From positions 5,270,001 through 5,334,000 of the forward strand of contig CBDHGK010000041.1 in NCBI GenBank assembly GCA_965263045.1: a DNA stretch of 64,000 nucleotides. Direction: 5' to 3'. Source of the stretch: G963664115 sp965263045. Lineage in GTDB: Bacteria; Acidobacteriota; Terriglobia; 20CM-2-55-15. The notes under the pieces were generated by a model. The model was not told the DNA's origin. It worked only from the letters and a program-made list of their open reading frames with translations, and searched no databases. The position numbers and the translations under genes were made by a program. Shown here piece after piece: positions 25,169 through 34,902 of the stretch (position 1 is its first letter; the number at the start of each line of letters is the position of its first letter).

Positions 25169-27136
25169 TTAAAAGGATCTCACTGTTGCTGGAATAGTAG
25201 TGAACACCACCCCGGTGAACCGCAAGCCGACCACGTAGACCGACTCGGCGGACCATATGAGAACCTGCCCGCTATGGCCCGGTGGGATCGTTCCCAACTC
25301 GTCGACAAAAAAGGCCTTGGAGGAGTTCGCCGGGATCCTCACGGTCGCAGTATCAACGACGACCTGTCCTTTCGTGTCACCCACCGTCACGAACACGTCG
25401 AGCGGCTCATTCGACGGGTTCGCCACCGCCATTCCGAACCGCGCGTTATCCCGGTGATCGGCAAGGAATACCGCGAATTCTCCGGAGGCCACAACCTCTT
25501 CGGATGGCTCGACTAGAGCCTCGGCAACCACTGAACCGCCAACTTCCAGCGAGAACAGCGTGTTCGCTGAAACCTCCTTGTTGCAATCGAGAACTGCCAT
25601 ACCAGACGAGACCACACTGACCGGCGGGGCCGCTGTCTTGAGAATGCGCCAATCGTTCATTCCTGGGAGGAAGAACGACAGCTCCGTTCCTGTGTAAGTC
25701 TCGCCAGAGGAACGCTGCATCGTCAAAAAGCGGTCCTGCGCCGAAAACGTGCAGGTCGTGTCGCCATCTAGAGCCTGCAGCATCAGTGTCGATTCCCAGC
25801 CCCCGCCAAAGGGGAACTGCGGAAAAATGTGCTTGTGCGAAACCTCCTCCGCTTCTTCTTCGAGGTTCCAGTTGAGGACGATACTGCCCTCACTGCCATC
25901 GAAACTGGCAACCCGCAACCAATAAGCTGTCCCCGCCGTCACGCTCAGAGTCACGCGACTTTGCAGGTCGAGGCCGTCGGCATCATCATTCTCCGCAACC
26001 AAGGTCAGCGCATTAACCTGTGTGCCCGTGTACACGCCCAGGGTCGTGTCGAAACTGCTGCCTACCGTGTCGATCGTTACCGTCCCGCTCCCGGGGGCCC
26101 GCCACTGCCACCACACCGACTTGCTCCCGGCTCCCGGCTCGTTGGTTTCCCCGGTGGCGCCTACGTTGCTGCCCGTCGTCATTCCCGACGGCCCGGCAAT
26201 TGGTCGCGCGTTCGAAAACAGGTCGTTCGCCGGCCTCAAATCCATTGTCGTGAAACGGTATGTAGCAGAGCTGGAGGTCCCTGACGCATTCCTTGCAACC
26301 ACGCGCCAGTAGTAGGTGGTGTGGGTCGCGAGCGGTCCCGGGCGATAGCTTAAACGCACTAAGTTCTGTGCCAAGGAGGGATTGCTGGAGGTGCCGAAGT
26401 GCACATCGTAGGCGTCGGCGTTCGCAGACGCACGCCAGTCGAGACGCGGGGTCAGAGAAACCCCCGCCGCCCCATCGGATGGACTCACTAAAACCGGGGC
26501 CGATGGCAGAGGCCCGCCAGAGTATAGGGCGGCGACGCCGGCGATATCATCGGGTTGCGGCCCTATGAGGGTGTCGCCCCTGCTCAGGGATGTGGCCATG
26601 ATGGCCGGGACATCGTCCTCGTGACCCAGCCCAAGCGCATGGCCGAGTTCGTGTACGGCGACCCGGCGGAAATCCTCTATCCCCGCCCATTGGCCTGTCT
26701 TATACGGACCATCATAGACGTTCCAGGAATACGCATCGTTGAAGTGAATATTCGATTGGAGCGCTCGGGTGCCTTGAGACCACCACTGGTTCACGGCGAC
26801 GACATTGTCACCAAAGGCTTCACCACAGGCATCACTCGCAAAAGCCACTCCATTCTCAAAGTCCCCGTCGCTGGTTCCGGTGGGCAGGCCGTCACAGGGA
26901 TTCTCGAAAGTGTCGCGCCGTATCCTGAATTCGAAAAGGGTCGCTGCATTCCAGCGGCCCATCGCCTGCTCGAAGGACGTATTCCACTTGCCATCGGCCC
27001 CGGCTATGTCCACGTTAAAGGTCGTCGTCGCGGAAGGCCAGCTGTGGTCGTAAAGGACATAGGCCTGGGCCGCCGCCGCAAAGATGACGGCCGCACCCAA
27101 CACCAGCCATGCCCGCGCCACGGACGGCCGTCTCAA
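25169..27136 (-). CDS. Secreted matrixin-like zinc metalloprotease with Fn3-like, pre-peptidase-like and shared C-terminal domains
   Basis: 655 residues. Signal peptide to about residue 25. The catalytic domain has the metzincin motif HELGHALGLGH (His162, Glu163, His166, His172) and the Met-turn AIM (Met180). An Fn3-like stretch follows (SAPVLVSPSDGAAGVSLTPR to YWRVVARNASGTSSSATYRF, about 213-295), then a pre-peptidase C-terminal-like jelly roll (NDLFSNARPIAG to GTAYWLRVASFDGSEGSIVL). The last 215 residues (IFPQFPFGGGWESTLMLQAL onward) resemble the C-terminus of the SwmB protein at 28649. The TTG start at 27136 overlaps the stop of the upstream gene (TTGA), so translation is coupled. Confidence 0.85.
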   Translation of the reverse strand: MRRPSVARAWLVLGAAVIFAAAAQAYVLYDHSWPSATTTFNVDIAGADGKWNTSFEQAMGRWNAATLFEFRIRRDTFENPCDGLPTGTSDGDFENGVAFASDACGEAFGDNVVAVNQWWSQGTRALQSNIHFNDAYSWNVYDGPYKTGQWAGIEDFRRVAVHELGHALGLGHEDDVPAIMATSLSRGDTLIGPQPDDIAGVAALYSGGPLPSAPVLVSPSDGAAGVSLTPRLDWRASANADAYDVHFGTSSNPSLAQNLVRLSYRPGPLATHTTYYWRVVARNASGTSSSATYRFTTMDLRPANDLFSNARPIAGPSGMTTGSNVGATGETNEPGAGSKSVWWQWRAPGSGTVTIDTVGSSFDTTLGVYTGTQVNALTLVAENDDADGLDLQSRVTLSVTAGTAYWLRVASFDGSEGSIVLNWNLEEEAEEVSHKHIFPQFPFGGGWESTLMLQALDGDTTCTFSAQDRFLTMQRSSGETYTGTELSFFLPGMNDWRILKTAAPPVSVVSSGMAVLDCNKEVSANTLFSLEVGGSVVAEALVEPSEEVVASGEFAVFLADHRDNARFGMAVANPSNEPLDVFVTVGDTKGQVVVDTATVRIPANSSKAFFVDELGTIPPGHSGQVLIWSAESVYVVGLRFTGVVFTTIPATVRSF

Positions 27137-27753
27137 GGCAGTTGGCCCGAGTATTGCCGGATCGCCTGCTTGAACTGGAACACCGTGACGCCGGCCGGGG
27201 GGCCTCCAGATTCGTCTACGGACAGTCCGCGCGCGATCCCATCGCTCAGCCCTGCCCCTGCCGGCTGATCATCGGAGCGCAACCCGGTCACAACGCGCCT
27301 GTTCCGAGTGACCATGATGCGTTGGCCATTGGATTCGAGGATCAAGAAGTGCCCCTGATCCATGCCGTAGAGTGGATTGACCTGAAAGCGTTCCAGCGAT
27401 TCTACGAAGTAGATGCCCGCCTCTCCGGGTCCGGGCAGCGTTGAGTCGGAAACATTCAGGCTGATTTCACCGACCGTGCCTCCCAGGAACCGTAGCGTGA
27501 TTTCCGTTTGGCTGTAGGCGCCTTTGATCACATCCACCACTCGAAACCTAACGTAGGTGTGAATGCTGGTTTGATTGGCATTGAAAGCCGAAGCCACCCC
27601 GATGACCTCACCTTCAAAAATGAGTTGGGAAGATGTGGAGAGTTGTTCCAGGCTGACGGCCAGGACGCTGGAAGAAGCTGGAGGGGCCGCACAGGCACAG
27701 AGTGCCAGTGCAATCACTGCACTGACGGACCTTCTACGCGCCGCCATGTCCAA
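27133..27753 (-). CDS. Secreted protein encoded with the metalloprotease
   Basis: 206 residues with a hydrophobic N-terminus (SVSAVIALALCACAAPPASS) that could be a lipoprotein signal, with a Cys near 19-21, or a type I signal. The mature part reads LSTSSQLIFEGEVIGVASAF, TYVRFRVVDVIKGAYSQTEI TLRFLGGT and GIYFVESLERFQVNPLYGMD. This is an OB-like beta pattern seen in small secreted proteins found beside matrixins. It is the first gene of the pair and overlaps the protease start by 4 nt. It may be a chaperone or inhibitor for the protease; this is a guess from the coupling. Confidence 0.65.
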   Translation of the reverse strand: MDMAARRRSVSAVIALALCACAAPPASSSVLAVSLEQLSTSSQLIFEGEVIGVASAFNANQTSIHTYVRFRVVDVIKGAYSQTEITLRFLGGTVGEISLNVSDSTLPGPGEAGIYFVESLERFQVNPLYGMDQGHFLILESNGQRIMVTRNRRVVTGLRSDDQPAGAGLSDGIARGLSVDESGGPPAGVTVFQFKQAIRQYSGQLP

Positions 27754-28199
27754 TGCATCCCTCCTGCGCCCCGCCCCTGGGGCGGTCCAACCGCGCGGTG
27801 CCGGCCCTGGTTTTCTGGCCGAGTGAAGCCACTATAATCAAGCGGCGGAATCCAGCGCAAGGCGTTGCCGCGCCTGAACCCGGGATTGAACGCCATGGCG
27901 CCCGATCAAACCCTGCGTATCGTATGATAGATATCGAGAGCGGAAGTCCGGGAGCGCTTGAACCTGTTCCGGAATGGAGCAGCAGTGACGGATCCCGGGG
28001 CGTTGTTCGGGACTGCGATGCGTGACGGCGTACCCTCACGCTTCTCAGTCCCGTTTATTTAGTTGGAATCGGGGGGGGTGAGGATGATAGGATTATTGTT
28101 GACACCGCACTCCATCTGCGTTGTCTCGTAGCTTGCTGCCGCGCGTGGCAGAAAGAACGCGAGAGCCGCCTGAGAAGGTGGCTCTTGTCGTTTAGGGCG

Positions 28200-28313
28200 G
28201 GTAGCGGCCGGCGATGGCCGGTCCCGGAGGCCCAGACCGGCCCCAAAGTCCTGAACACAATGACCGCACCCGGACGCCCGTGTTCGGACGCCTCTCCTGA
28301 CGCTACAGCGGGG
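28200..28313 (+). pseudogene. IS5-family transposase C-terminal scrap
   Basis: The frame TGPKVLNTMTAPGRP followed by CSDASPDAT matches VGQKVLNTMTAPGRPVFERI at the end of the IS5 fragment at 22626, with clear DNA similarity over about 70 bp. Nothing upstream of it is transposase. The rest of 27754-28648, about 800 bp, shows no gene; a TTGACA-like box at 28453 lacks a well-placed -10. Confidence 0.55.
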
Positions 28314-28648
28314 GCGGCGGCGCATGCCGCCCCAGAGGTTCGGTCTGCTTTCGGGCGCGGCCTGGGAGTTTTTTAGCGCAAAATACACACTTGCCGGCAG
28401 CCGTGAGTCAAACGGACACACTTGAGGATGCTCCTGGATTCGCCAAACTATTGACATAACAATACATTTGATAATGGTCCAGTAAATGCCATAAGTAAAT
28501 GGCGGTGCTGGGTCCATGGCCGGAATTACGGGTATCCCGTGATACGCACTCCGTGTTAATGTGCCCTGCAGAGTTTTGATGGAGAACTGTGGCCAGCCGA
28601 GTTTTGACATGGAAAAAGGCAATCATCATCGATGGAGGATATGAACGC

Positions 28649-31600
28649 ATGACTGTACTGGATTATTCGAACCCCAATGGCTTGAGACGCACTTTGACCG
28701 GATGGTGCCGCAAGTGGAGCGATTCCGGATACACGCCACCGCGTGAGCGCAGTGCAGCCGCCCGAGCGATGGGTGCCTCGGTGGTCGTATTCGCGCTCAC
28801 TGCACTGTTGCTGGCAACGCCATCCACGGCGCAGGCGCAGAGCCTGGTTCTGGAGGGGGGGGCGACCATCAACCTTACGGTTAATGAGAATCTTCTCGGT
28901 GACCAACAACCTTTCCATACCTTCGGAGTGACCAAGTCAGGCATAACTGCGGATCCGGAGTGGGCGATAACAGGCTTTGATAGCGATAAATTTGTTCCTA
29001 TAGCGGCCGGGGACGGAGGCGCACTCAGTTTTACTGTTGCTGCTCTGGCAGCGCTGGATTACGAGGACCCGCAAGATTCTAATAGTGACGGGGTCTATGA
29101 ATTCACCTTAAAAGTGTCGGCTGAAGGCGTCAGCGACGAAGCTGCGGTGAGAATCAGGGTGCTGGATGTGGATGAGGAGGCACCGAAATTCACGAGCGGG
29201 ACATTGAGCGGCAATACCGTTGTCCTGACGTTTGACCAGGCGTTGGACGAAGACTCCGTGCCTGAGCCGGGCGTTTTCACGATCGCGGGCGCTGTTCCTC
29301 CACCTACCGTCACAGAAGTTGAGGTGAGTGGCCGTACGGTAATCCTGACACTCAGCGCCCGGGTGGCGAATGACGTCGAGCTGACAGTCGCCTACGACGC
29401 ACCAGGAACTAATCAGCTGCAGGATGAAGCAGAGGAGCCAAATGCAGTGATGAGCTTCACGGGCGAAGACGCTGTGGAGTTGACGAACCAGAATGTGGGG
29501 CCACGGTTCCGGAGCGGGACAGTGAATGGCAGGGACATTGTCCTGAGGTATAGCGAGGGATTGGAGAAATTTTCCGTACCAGCGGTTGAAGCGTTCATGG
29601 TCATGGTCGAGGAGACTGCTCGGACGGTCGAGCTTGTGGTCATCAGTGGCAGCACGGTGACCTTGAGGCTGGTGGGCCGTGCCGTGACTGAGGACGAGGA
29701 GGTGACAGTCGTCTACAGTGTCCCCGCCGCCGATTTCTTCCAGGATTCAGATGGGAATCCCGCCGCCGCCCTCGGTACCGAGGACGACCCCTATGAGCCG
29801 AGGAACAACACGGTGTCCCCAAGGCTTTCCACTGCGACAGTGAACGACAACAAGCTGGTCCTGACGTATAACGTGGCATTGGACGAAGACTCCGTGCCTA
29901 CGACGAACACGGCTGAAGAGGGCTTCACAGTCAGTGTTGCCGGCGATCCCATCGAGCTTGCTGCCGATATACTAGATGTCGACCCGGTAGACGTGGACGG
30001 AAACATGGTGATCCTGACGCTCGCCGCTGCGGTGCCGGCTGACGCTGGGACAGTGCGGGTCAGCTACACTGTGCCTGGGTTGTCAGGCCAGATCCAGGAT
30101 TCTGCGGGAAAAGGTTCAGCCGCTGCCTTCGAAGATGAGGAGGTGAGGAAGCTTAGTAAACCGCCGGAGCTCACCAATGTGACTTTGGATGGCGACCGGC
30201 TGGTCCTGACGTATAGCGAGGATCTGGACGAGGGCTCCATACCTGCGGCGGGTGCTTTCGACGTCACGGTTGCCGGCGTGCCCATCCTGATTACAGGCGA
30301 CGCGCCGGTAGACGTGGTCGGAAACATGGTGATCCTGACGCTCGACGAGGAGGTGGAGTCTGACGGTGGCGTGGTGCGGGTCACCTACACTGTGCCTGAT
30401 GCAAGCCCGATCCAGGATGCAGGAGGGCTTCCAGCCGCTGGCTTCAGAAATAGGGAAGTGGGCAACATCACTGATGAGCCGAGGTTCATGAGCGCGACAG
30501 TGAAAGGCGCCACCCTGGAAATGACGTATAGCGAGCCATTGGACGAAACATCCACGCCTGATCCGTCCGATTTCACGGTCATGGTCGAGGGGGCGGCCCG
30601 GGGGGTCGACCGTGTGGCCGTGAGCGGCAGTCGGGTGACCCTGACGCTCTCGTCGGCCGTGATGTTCGACGAGGCGGTGACGGTCAGCTACAGGCCCGGC
30701 ACATATGAACTCCGGGAGAAGGCTGCGGCAGGTGCTGAGGCCGCCGCCCTCTCAGCGACGACGGTGACGAACAACACGCCCTCAAGCACCCCTCCAAAGC
30801 TCACCAGCGCGACCGTGGACGGGGCCACTCTGACACTGACCTATGGCGAGGCATTGGACGAAGACTCCGTGCCTGCGGCCACCGATTTCACGGTGATGGT
30901 CGGGAGTGACCCGAGTCGGGCGATCTCCAGTGTGGCCGTGAAAGGAAGCGCGGTGACCCTGATGCTCGCCACCCGTGTGAGGGGTGACGAGGCGGTGACG
31001 GTCAGCTACAGGCCCGGCACCAATAAGATCCAGGATATGGAAGGGAATCCCGATCCCGGCTGGGTCGGCAAGGCGGCGGAAAACACCACGGATGACCCGA
31101 TGTTTACGGAAGCGACCGTGGACGGGGACACTCTGGTCCTGATGTATGACGAGGAGCTGGACGCAGGCTCCGCCCCGGCTGCAGGTGATTTCACGGTCAT
31201 GGTCGCGAGCGATCCGGATCGGGCGATCTCCGGTGTGGCCGTCAGCGGCAGTGCGGTGACCCTGACGTTGGCCTCAGCGGTACTGAAGAGTGAGAAGGTG
31301 ACGGTGAGCTACACGCCCGGCACCAACAAGATCCAGGATGCGGCCGGGAATCCCGCCGCTGCTCTGAACGAAATGGCGGTGCACAACACCACGGACCCGC
31401 CGGCACTGATAACAACGGACGGCGCGACAGTGAAGGGCGACACAATCGTCCTGACCTATAACGAGCCGTTGGACCCGAGCTCCCAGCCCGCGGCCTCCGA
31501 TTTCACGGTCATGGTCGCCGGTGAGGCCCAGGCGGTCTCCAGTGCGGTCGTGAGCGGCAGTGCGGTGACCCTGACGCTGGCCTCGGCGGTGATGCCAGGC

Positions 31601-33754
31601 GATGCGGTGACGGTCAGCTACACGCCTGGAACCAATAAGATCCAGGATAGTGCCGGAGATGCGGCCCCCGCCATATCCAACATGACGGTGACGAACAAGA
31701 CGATCGTGGAGACTCCGCCGAAGTTCAGCGGAGCGACCGTGGACGGGGACACTCTGACACTGACCTATGACGAGGAGCTGGACAAAGACTCCGTGCCGGC
31801 GCCCTCCGATTACGTTGTCATGGTCGGAAGTCAGCAGGCACCGGTCTCCAGTGTGGCCGTCAGCGGCAGCACGGTGACCCTGATGCTCGCCGCCCGTGTG
31901 CTGGATGGCGAGTTTGTGACGGTCAGTTACACGGCCGGTGATAATCCGGTCCAGGATATGGAAGGGACGCCCGACCCCGGGTGGCCTGCCCAGAAGGTGG
32001 ATAACCTCACGGACCGGCCGGAGCTCACGGAAGCGACCGTGGACGGGGCCATTCTGACACTGATGTATGACGAGGAGCTGGACGAAGAATCCGTGCCAGC
32101 GGCCTCCGATTTCATTGTCATGGTCGGGAGTACCCCGAACCGGGCCCTGGTCAGCCCGGACGGTGTGGCCGTCAGCGGAAGCGCGGTGACCCTGATGCTC
32201 ACCGCGGCGGTGCGGGATATCGAGCCGGTCACGGTCAGCTACACGCCTGGAACCAACAGGATCCAGGATCCGGCCGGGAATCGCGCCGCCGCCATATCCA
32301 ACATGACGGTAAGGAACAGTTCGGTGCCCCCTGTGGGTACCGAATCGTTTGAGATCACGGACCGCGGGGGTGTCTCAATCACCAGTAGCGGAACGGGAGG
32401 GGCACGGAGGTCTGGCTATGCACGAATCCGTGCGAACGACGGTGCGACCACGCCTTCCGGGGTCGCAATCTTTGCATTCAGGAACAGCGCAGGAGTGCTC
32501 ATCTCTGAAGCGGGTGTCCCGGCAACGGAAACGGTCATGGAAGGCCGGATATTTGCCGAAGTGGGTGGCCTGGTCAATACCGGACTGGCGATCGCCAATC
32601 CGAACGACGGGCCGGCAACCATCGACTTCTACTTTACCGACACCAGTGGCACCAGTTTCAGAAGCGGTAGCTTCGAGCTGGGTGCGCACGAGCAGATGGC
32701 GAAATTTCTGAATCAGGACCCATATGCCGGATCTTTGCCGCAGGGTGGAGATGGGGTAATGGGAACCCTCACGTTTACTTCATCGGTGCCTGTCGCTGTC
32801 GTCGCCCTCCGTGGATTCACCAACGAAGCCTTCGAGTTCCTGATGACGACGCTCCCGGTCGCATCGCTGTCGTCGGCCTCTACCGGTACGGTCTACTTCC
32901 CCCACTTTGCCGATGGCGGCGGCTGGGCGACTCAGGTCATTCTCGTGAATCCAACAAATGCAAGGATCACTGGAACGGTCGGATTCCTTGGAACGGGCAA
33001 AGACGCGCTCGCGGCGGCTCCCGTAACCCTGACGCTGGATGGGGAGATAGGATCGAGCTTTGATTATTCGATTCCTCCCAATAGCGCTCAGAGATTCACA
33101 ACATCGAATCCGGGAACACTGAGTGTGGGTTCTGTGCGAGTGGCTCCCAGCGGAGGAACCATCGCGCCCTCCGGCCTGGTCGTCTTTTCTCTTATCCAGG
33201 ACGGAAAGACCGTTTCGGAAGCTCCTGTGGCCGCAATGCCAGCAGGACGGGCATTCCGGGCCTATGCGGAAGTGTCCGGGGCCGCGGGCGAGGCGGGTTC
33301 GGTAAGAACCGGACTGGCCATCACCAACGCAACGGATACATTCAATTATGTGGCTCTGGAGCTCATGAATCTTGATGGCACCAGGGCTGCCGCGACGGAG
33401 ACAATACTGATTCCTCCGTCGGGTCAGGAAGCCACATTCCTCGACGAAATCTTTGACTCACTGACTGGAACATTCTCTGGAGTGCTCCGGATCGAGGGGA
33501 GCGCTGAGGTCGCAGTCGTTGGACTGAGATTGCGGCACAACGCAATGGGTGAGTTAAAGATGACCACGACCCCGCCATCGAACGAGATGGATGCGCCGAC
33601 ATCGGATGACCGATTCTTCGCACATTTTGTGGACTCGGCGGGCTGGTCGACGCAGTTCATACTGTACAACGGGACGCCAGGCCAGGCCGCGTCCGGAACA
33701 CTGAGCCTTATCGGTGAGTCCGGGCTACCGCTGGAACTGACCCCCCAACCCTGA
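28649..33754 (+). CDS. Large secreted protein with ten SwmB-type repeats and a C-terminal shared module
   Basis: 1,701-1,702 residues from ATG 28649, which has GGAGG 11 nt upstream. A long signal region ends VVVFALTALLLATPSTAQAQ. A cadherin-like domain follows (to about residue 175, ending VRIRVLDVDEEAP). Then come ten repeats of about 95-100 residues, each opening like ATVDGDTLVLTYDEELDEDS, with DFTVMV in the middle, SGSAVTLTLA, VTVSYTPGTNKIQDAAGNPA and a short N/T-rich link. These are SwmB/SWM-type Ig-like units of bacterial surface proteins. The last 470 residues hold two copies of a module including FPHFADGGGWATQVILVNPT, also found in the metalloprotease. There is no LPxTG or other anchor; the end is LELTPQP. 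A role in adhesion or extracellular structure is likely. Confidence 0.85.
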   Translation: MTVLDYSNPNGLRRTLTGWCRKWSDSGYTPPRERSAAARAMGASVVVFALTALLLATPSTAQAQSLVLEGGATINLTVNENLLGDQQPFHTFGVTKSGITADPEWAITGFDSDKFVPIAAGDGGALSFTVAALAALDYEDPQDSNSDGVYEFTLKVSAEGVSDEAAVRIRVLDVDEEAPKFTSGTLSGNTVVLTFDQALDEDSVPEPGVFTIAGAVPPPTVTEVEVSGRTVILTLSARVANDVELTVAYDAPGTNQLQDEAEEPNAVMSFTGEDAVELTNQNVGPRFRSGTVNGRDIVLRYSEGLEKFSVPAVEAFMVMVEETARTVELVVISGSTVTLRLVGRAVTEDEEVTVVYSVPAADFFQDSDGNPAAALGTEDDPYEPRNNTVSPRLSTATVNDNKLVLTYNVALDEDSVPTTNTAEEGFTVSVAGDPIELAADILDVDPVDVDGNMVILTLAAAVPADAGTVRVSYTVPGLSGQIQDSAGKGSAAAFEDEEVRKLSKPPELTNVTLDGDRLVLTYSEDLDEGSIPAAGAFDVTVAGVPILITGDAPVDVVGNMVILTLDEEVESDGGVVRVTYTVPDASPIQDAGGLPAAGFRNREVGNITDEPRFMSATVKGATLEMTYSEPLDETSTPDPSDFTVMVEGAARGVDRVAVSGSRVTLTLSSAVMFDEAVTVSYRPGTYELREKAAAGAEAAALSATTVTNNTPSSTPPKLTSATVDGATLTLTYGEALDEDSVPAATDFTVMVGSDPSRAISSVAVKGSAVTLMLATRVRGDEAVTVSYRPGTNKIQDMEGNPDPGWVGKAAENTTDDPMFTEATVDGDTLVLMYDEELDAGSAPAAGDFTVMVASDPDRAISGVAVSGSAVTLTLASAVLKSEKVTVSYTPGTNKIQDAAGNPAAALNEMAVHNTTDPPALITTDGATVKGDTIVLTYNEPLDPSSQPAASDFTVMVAGEAQAVSSAVVSGSAVTLTLASAVMPGDAVTVSYTPGTNKIQDSAGDAAPAISNMTVTNKTIVETPPKFSGATVDGDTLTLTYDEELDKDSVPAPSDYVVMVGSQQAPVSSVAVSGSTVTLMLAARVLDGEFVTVSYTAGDNPVQDMEGTPDPGWPAQKVDNLTDRPELTEATVDGAILTLMYDEELDEESVPAASDFIVMVGSTPNRALVSPDGVAVSGSAVTLMLTAAVRDIEPVTVSYTPGTNRIQDPAGNRAAAISNMTVRNSSVPPVGTESFEITDRGGVSITSSGTGGARRSGYARIRANDGATTPSGVAIFAFRNSAGVLISEAGVPATETVMEGRIFAEVGGLVNTGLAIANPNDGPATIDFYFTDTSGTSFRSGSFELGAHEQMAKFLNQDPYAGSLPQGGDGVMGTLTFTSSVPVAVVALRGFTNEAFEFLMTTLPVASLSSASTGTVYFPHFADGGGWATQVILVNPTNARITGTVGFLGTGKDALAAAPVTLTLDGEIGSSFDYSIPPNSAQRFTTSNPGTLSVGSVRVAPSGGTIAPSGLVVFSLIQDGKTVSEAPVAAMPAGRAFRAYAEVSGAAGEAGSVRTGLAITNATDTFNYVALELMNLDGTRAAATETILIPPSGQEATFLDEIFDSLTGTFSGVLRIEGSAEVAVVGLRLRHNAMGELKMTTTPPSNEMDAPTSDDRFFAHFVDSAGWSTQFILYNGTPGQAASGTLSLIGESGLPLELTPQP

Positions 33755-33781
33755 ACGGATTAAGCATCCGTTCTGACTAAT

Positions 33782-33819
33782 CGGGGCACGAAGGAGAGGC
33801 CGCTCTCCCTCGTGCCCCG
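33782..33819 (+). terminator. Terminator-like hairpin after the SwmB protein
   Basis: A 17-bp stem with one mismatch: CGGGGCACGAAGGAGAG pairs with CTCTCCCTCGTGCCCCG around a GCCG loop, 28 nt after the stop. No T-run follows, so it may act as a 3' stabiliser rather than a classical terminator. Confidence 0.6.
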
Positions 33820-33975
33820 ATGTCGTGTAGGGGGGTGTATGTCCAGCGTCCGCCTGAATATCGGCCATGCGTCGGCGCATCGGCCATGCCCCGTTACTGT
33901 CTGAGGGCGAAGCCCGCGCCGGCCAACGTTGCGCTGTCACGAGTCCCATGGCGGCCTGGAGAATCCCATTTAGCC

Positions 33976-34563
33976 GTGAACTCTTTATCCCCCGACACCG
34001 TCCTTGAAAGTAGCGATCCGGAGCAGGTTCTTCCCGCAGCGGCAGAGAGCCCTATCGATTTCGACGGGGCCGCTGAAGAACATCGACCCTACCTGATGCG
34101 CATCGCGGTCGCTTCGACACGGAATGTGTCTGACGCCGAAGACATCGTCCAGGAAGCGCTGATGCGAGCCCACCGCGGACTTAAGAATTTCCGTGGCGAT
34201 TGTCCGCTCCGGATGTGGATGGCGCGGATCGTTGTGCGCGTCTCAATCAACCACCGCAAGAGTTTCATGCGGAGGGTCAAACGGTGGACGTTTTTCAGCG
34301 ACCTTGAACGGGAAGATTACGACGGGGAGGTACGCGCGTTTGATCCCGCCGATGGATCGACCCGCATCGACCGTGAGGCACTCATTGATGTGGACCGGCA
34401 GATGAAGCGCTTGCCCGAGCAATTCCGGGTACCGCTGCTGCTGCTGGCGGTGGAAGGCATGACGATCCCTGAGATTGCGGAAATCCTGGAAATCCCCGAA
34501 GGGACGGTGAAGTCACGGATTTTCTACGGGAGAAAGCGCCTCAAGAAGGCCTTGAAACTATGA
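33976..34563 (+). CDS. ECF-type RNA polymerase sigma factor
   Basis: 195 residues from GTG 33976; longer in-frame starts back to 33820 add a non-homologous N-terminus that runs into the upstream hairpin. Sigma region 2 reads LMRIAVASTRNVSDAEDIVQ EALMRAHRGLKNFRGDCPLR MWMARIVVRVSINHRKS. Region 4 reads MKRLPEQFRVPLLLLAVEGM TIPEIAEILEIPEGTVKSRI FYGRKRLKKAL, the helix-turn-helix that binds the -35 element. There is no region 1.1 or 3. Its stop overlaps the anti-sigma gene (ATGA), the usual arrangement for a sigma held by its partner at the membrane. Confidence 0.93.
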   Translation: MNSLSPDTVLESSDPEQVLPAAAESPIDFDGAAEEHRPYLMRIAVASTRNVSDAEDIVQEALMRAHRGLKNFRGDCPLRMWMARIVVRVSINHRKSFMRRVKRWTFFSDLEREDYDGEVRAFDPADGSTRIDREALIDVDRQMKRLPEQFRVPLLLLAVEGMTIPEIAEILEIPEGTVKSRIFYGRKRLKKALKL

Positions 34564-34880
34564 GCAACGATTGTCAATGGGTCGAATCCAGACTGGAGGA
34601 CTTCCTCTCCGATAGTGCCGATTGGGAAGTCCGAACACGCATCAAATCACACCTCGAAACGTGTGGCACATGCCGGCAGGAGGTGGAAGGATACGGTGAG
34701 ATCGACACGCGGTTGCGTGCTTATTTTGACCATCAACTTGTCCGGGCGGAAAGTGGCGCTCGCCTGAGCCTTCGGCCAATGCGCCTGGAGGGAGCCTTTG
34801 CGGGTGCCGGAGCCATTGCCCTCGCTCTTTGGACGGGAATGGGAATTTCTGATCCGGAGACAGCACCCGCGCTTGAATAA
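34560..34880 (+). CDS. Membrane-anchored zinc-finger anti-sigma factor
   Basis: 106 residues. The N-terminal anti-sigma domain carries the H-x3-C-x2-C zinc motif (HLETCGTC, about residues 32-39) after CQWVESRLEDFLSDSADWEV. A single membrane helix (about 79-97, GAFAGAGAIALALWTGMGIS) follows, and the protein stops nine residues later, so there is almost no periplasmic domain. The ATG overlaps the sigma stop by 4 nt. A tail this short would not sense a periplasmic signal by itself, which raises the question whether the next gene product does so. Confidence 0.9.
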   Translation: MSNDCQWVESRLEDFLSDSADWEVRTRIKSHLETCGTCRQEVEGYGEIDTRLRAYFDHQLVRAESGARLSLRPMRLEGAFAGAGAIALALWTGMGISDPETAPALE

Positions 34881-34902
34881 GCGGCGCTGGCCGGCTCTAC
34901 GT

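Noticed and set aside
28649..33754. CRISPR-like or tandem DNA repeat array
   Set aside because: The repetition is about 300 bp per unit, in frame and diverged; it is a protein repeat. No CRISPR array is seen anywhere in the window.
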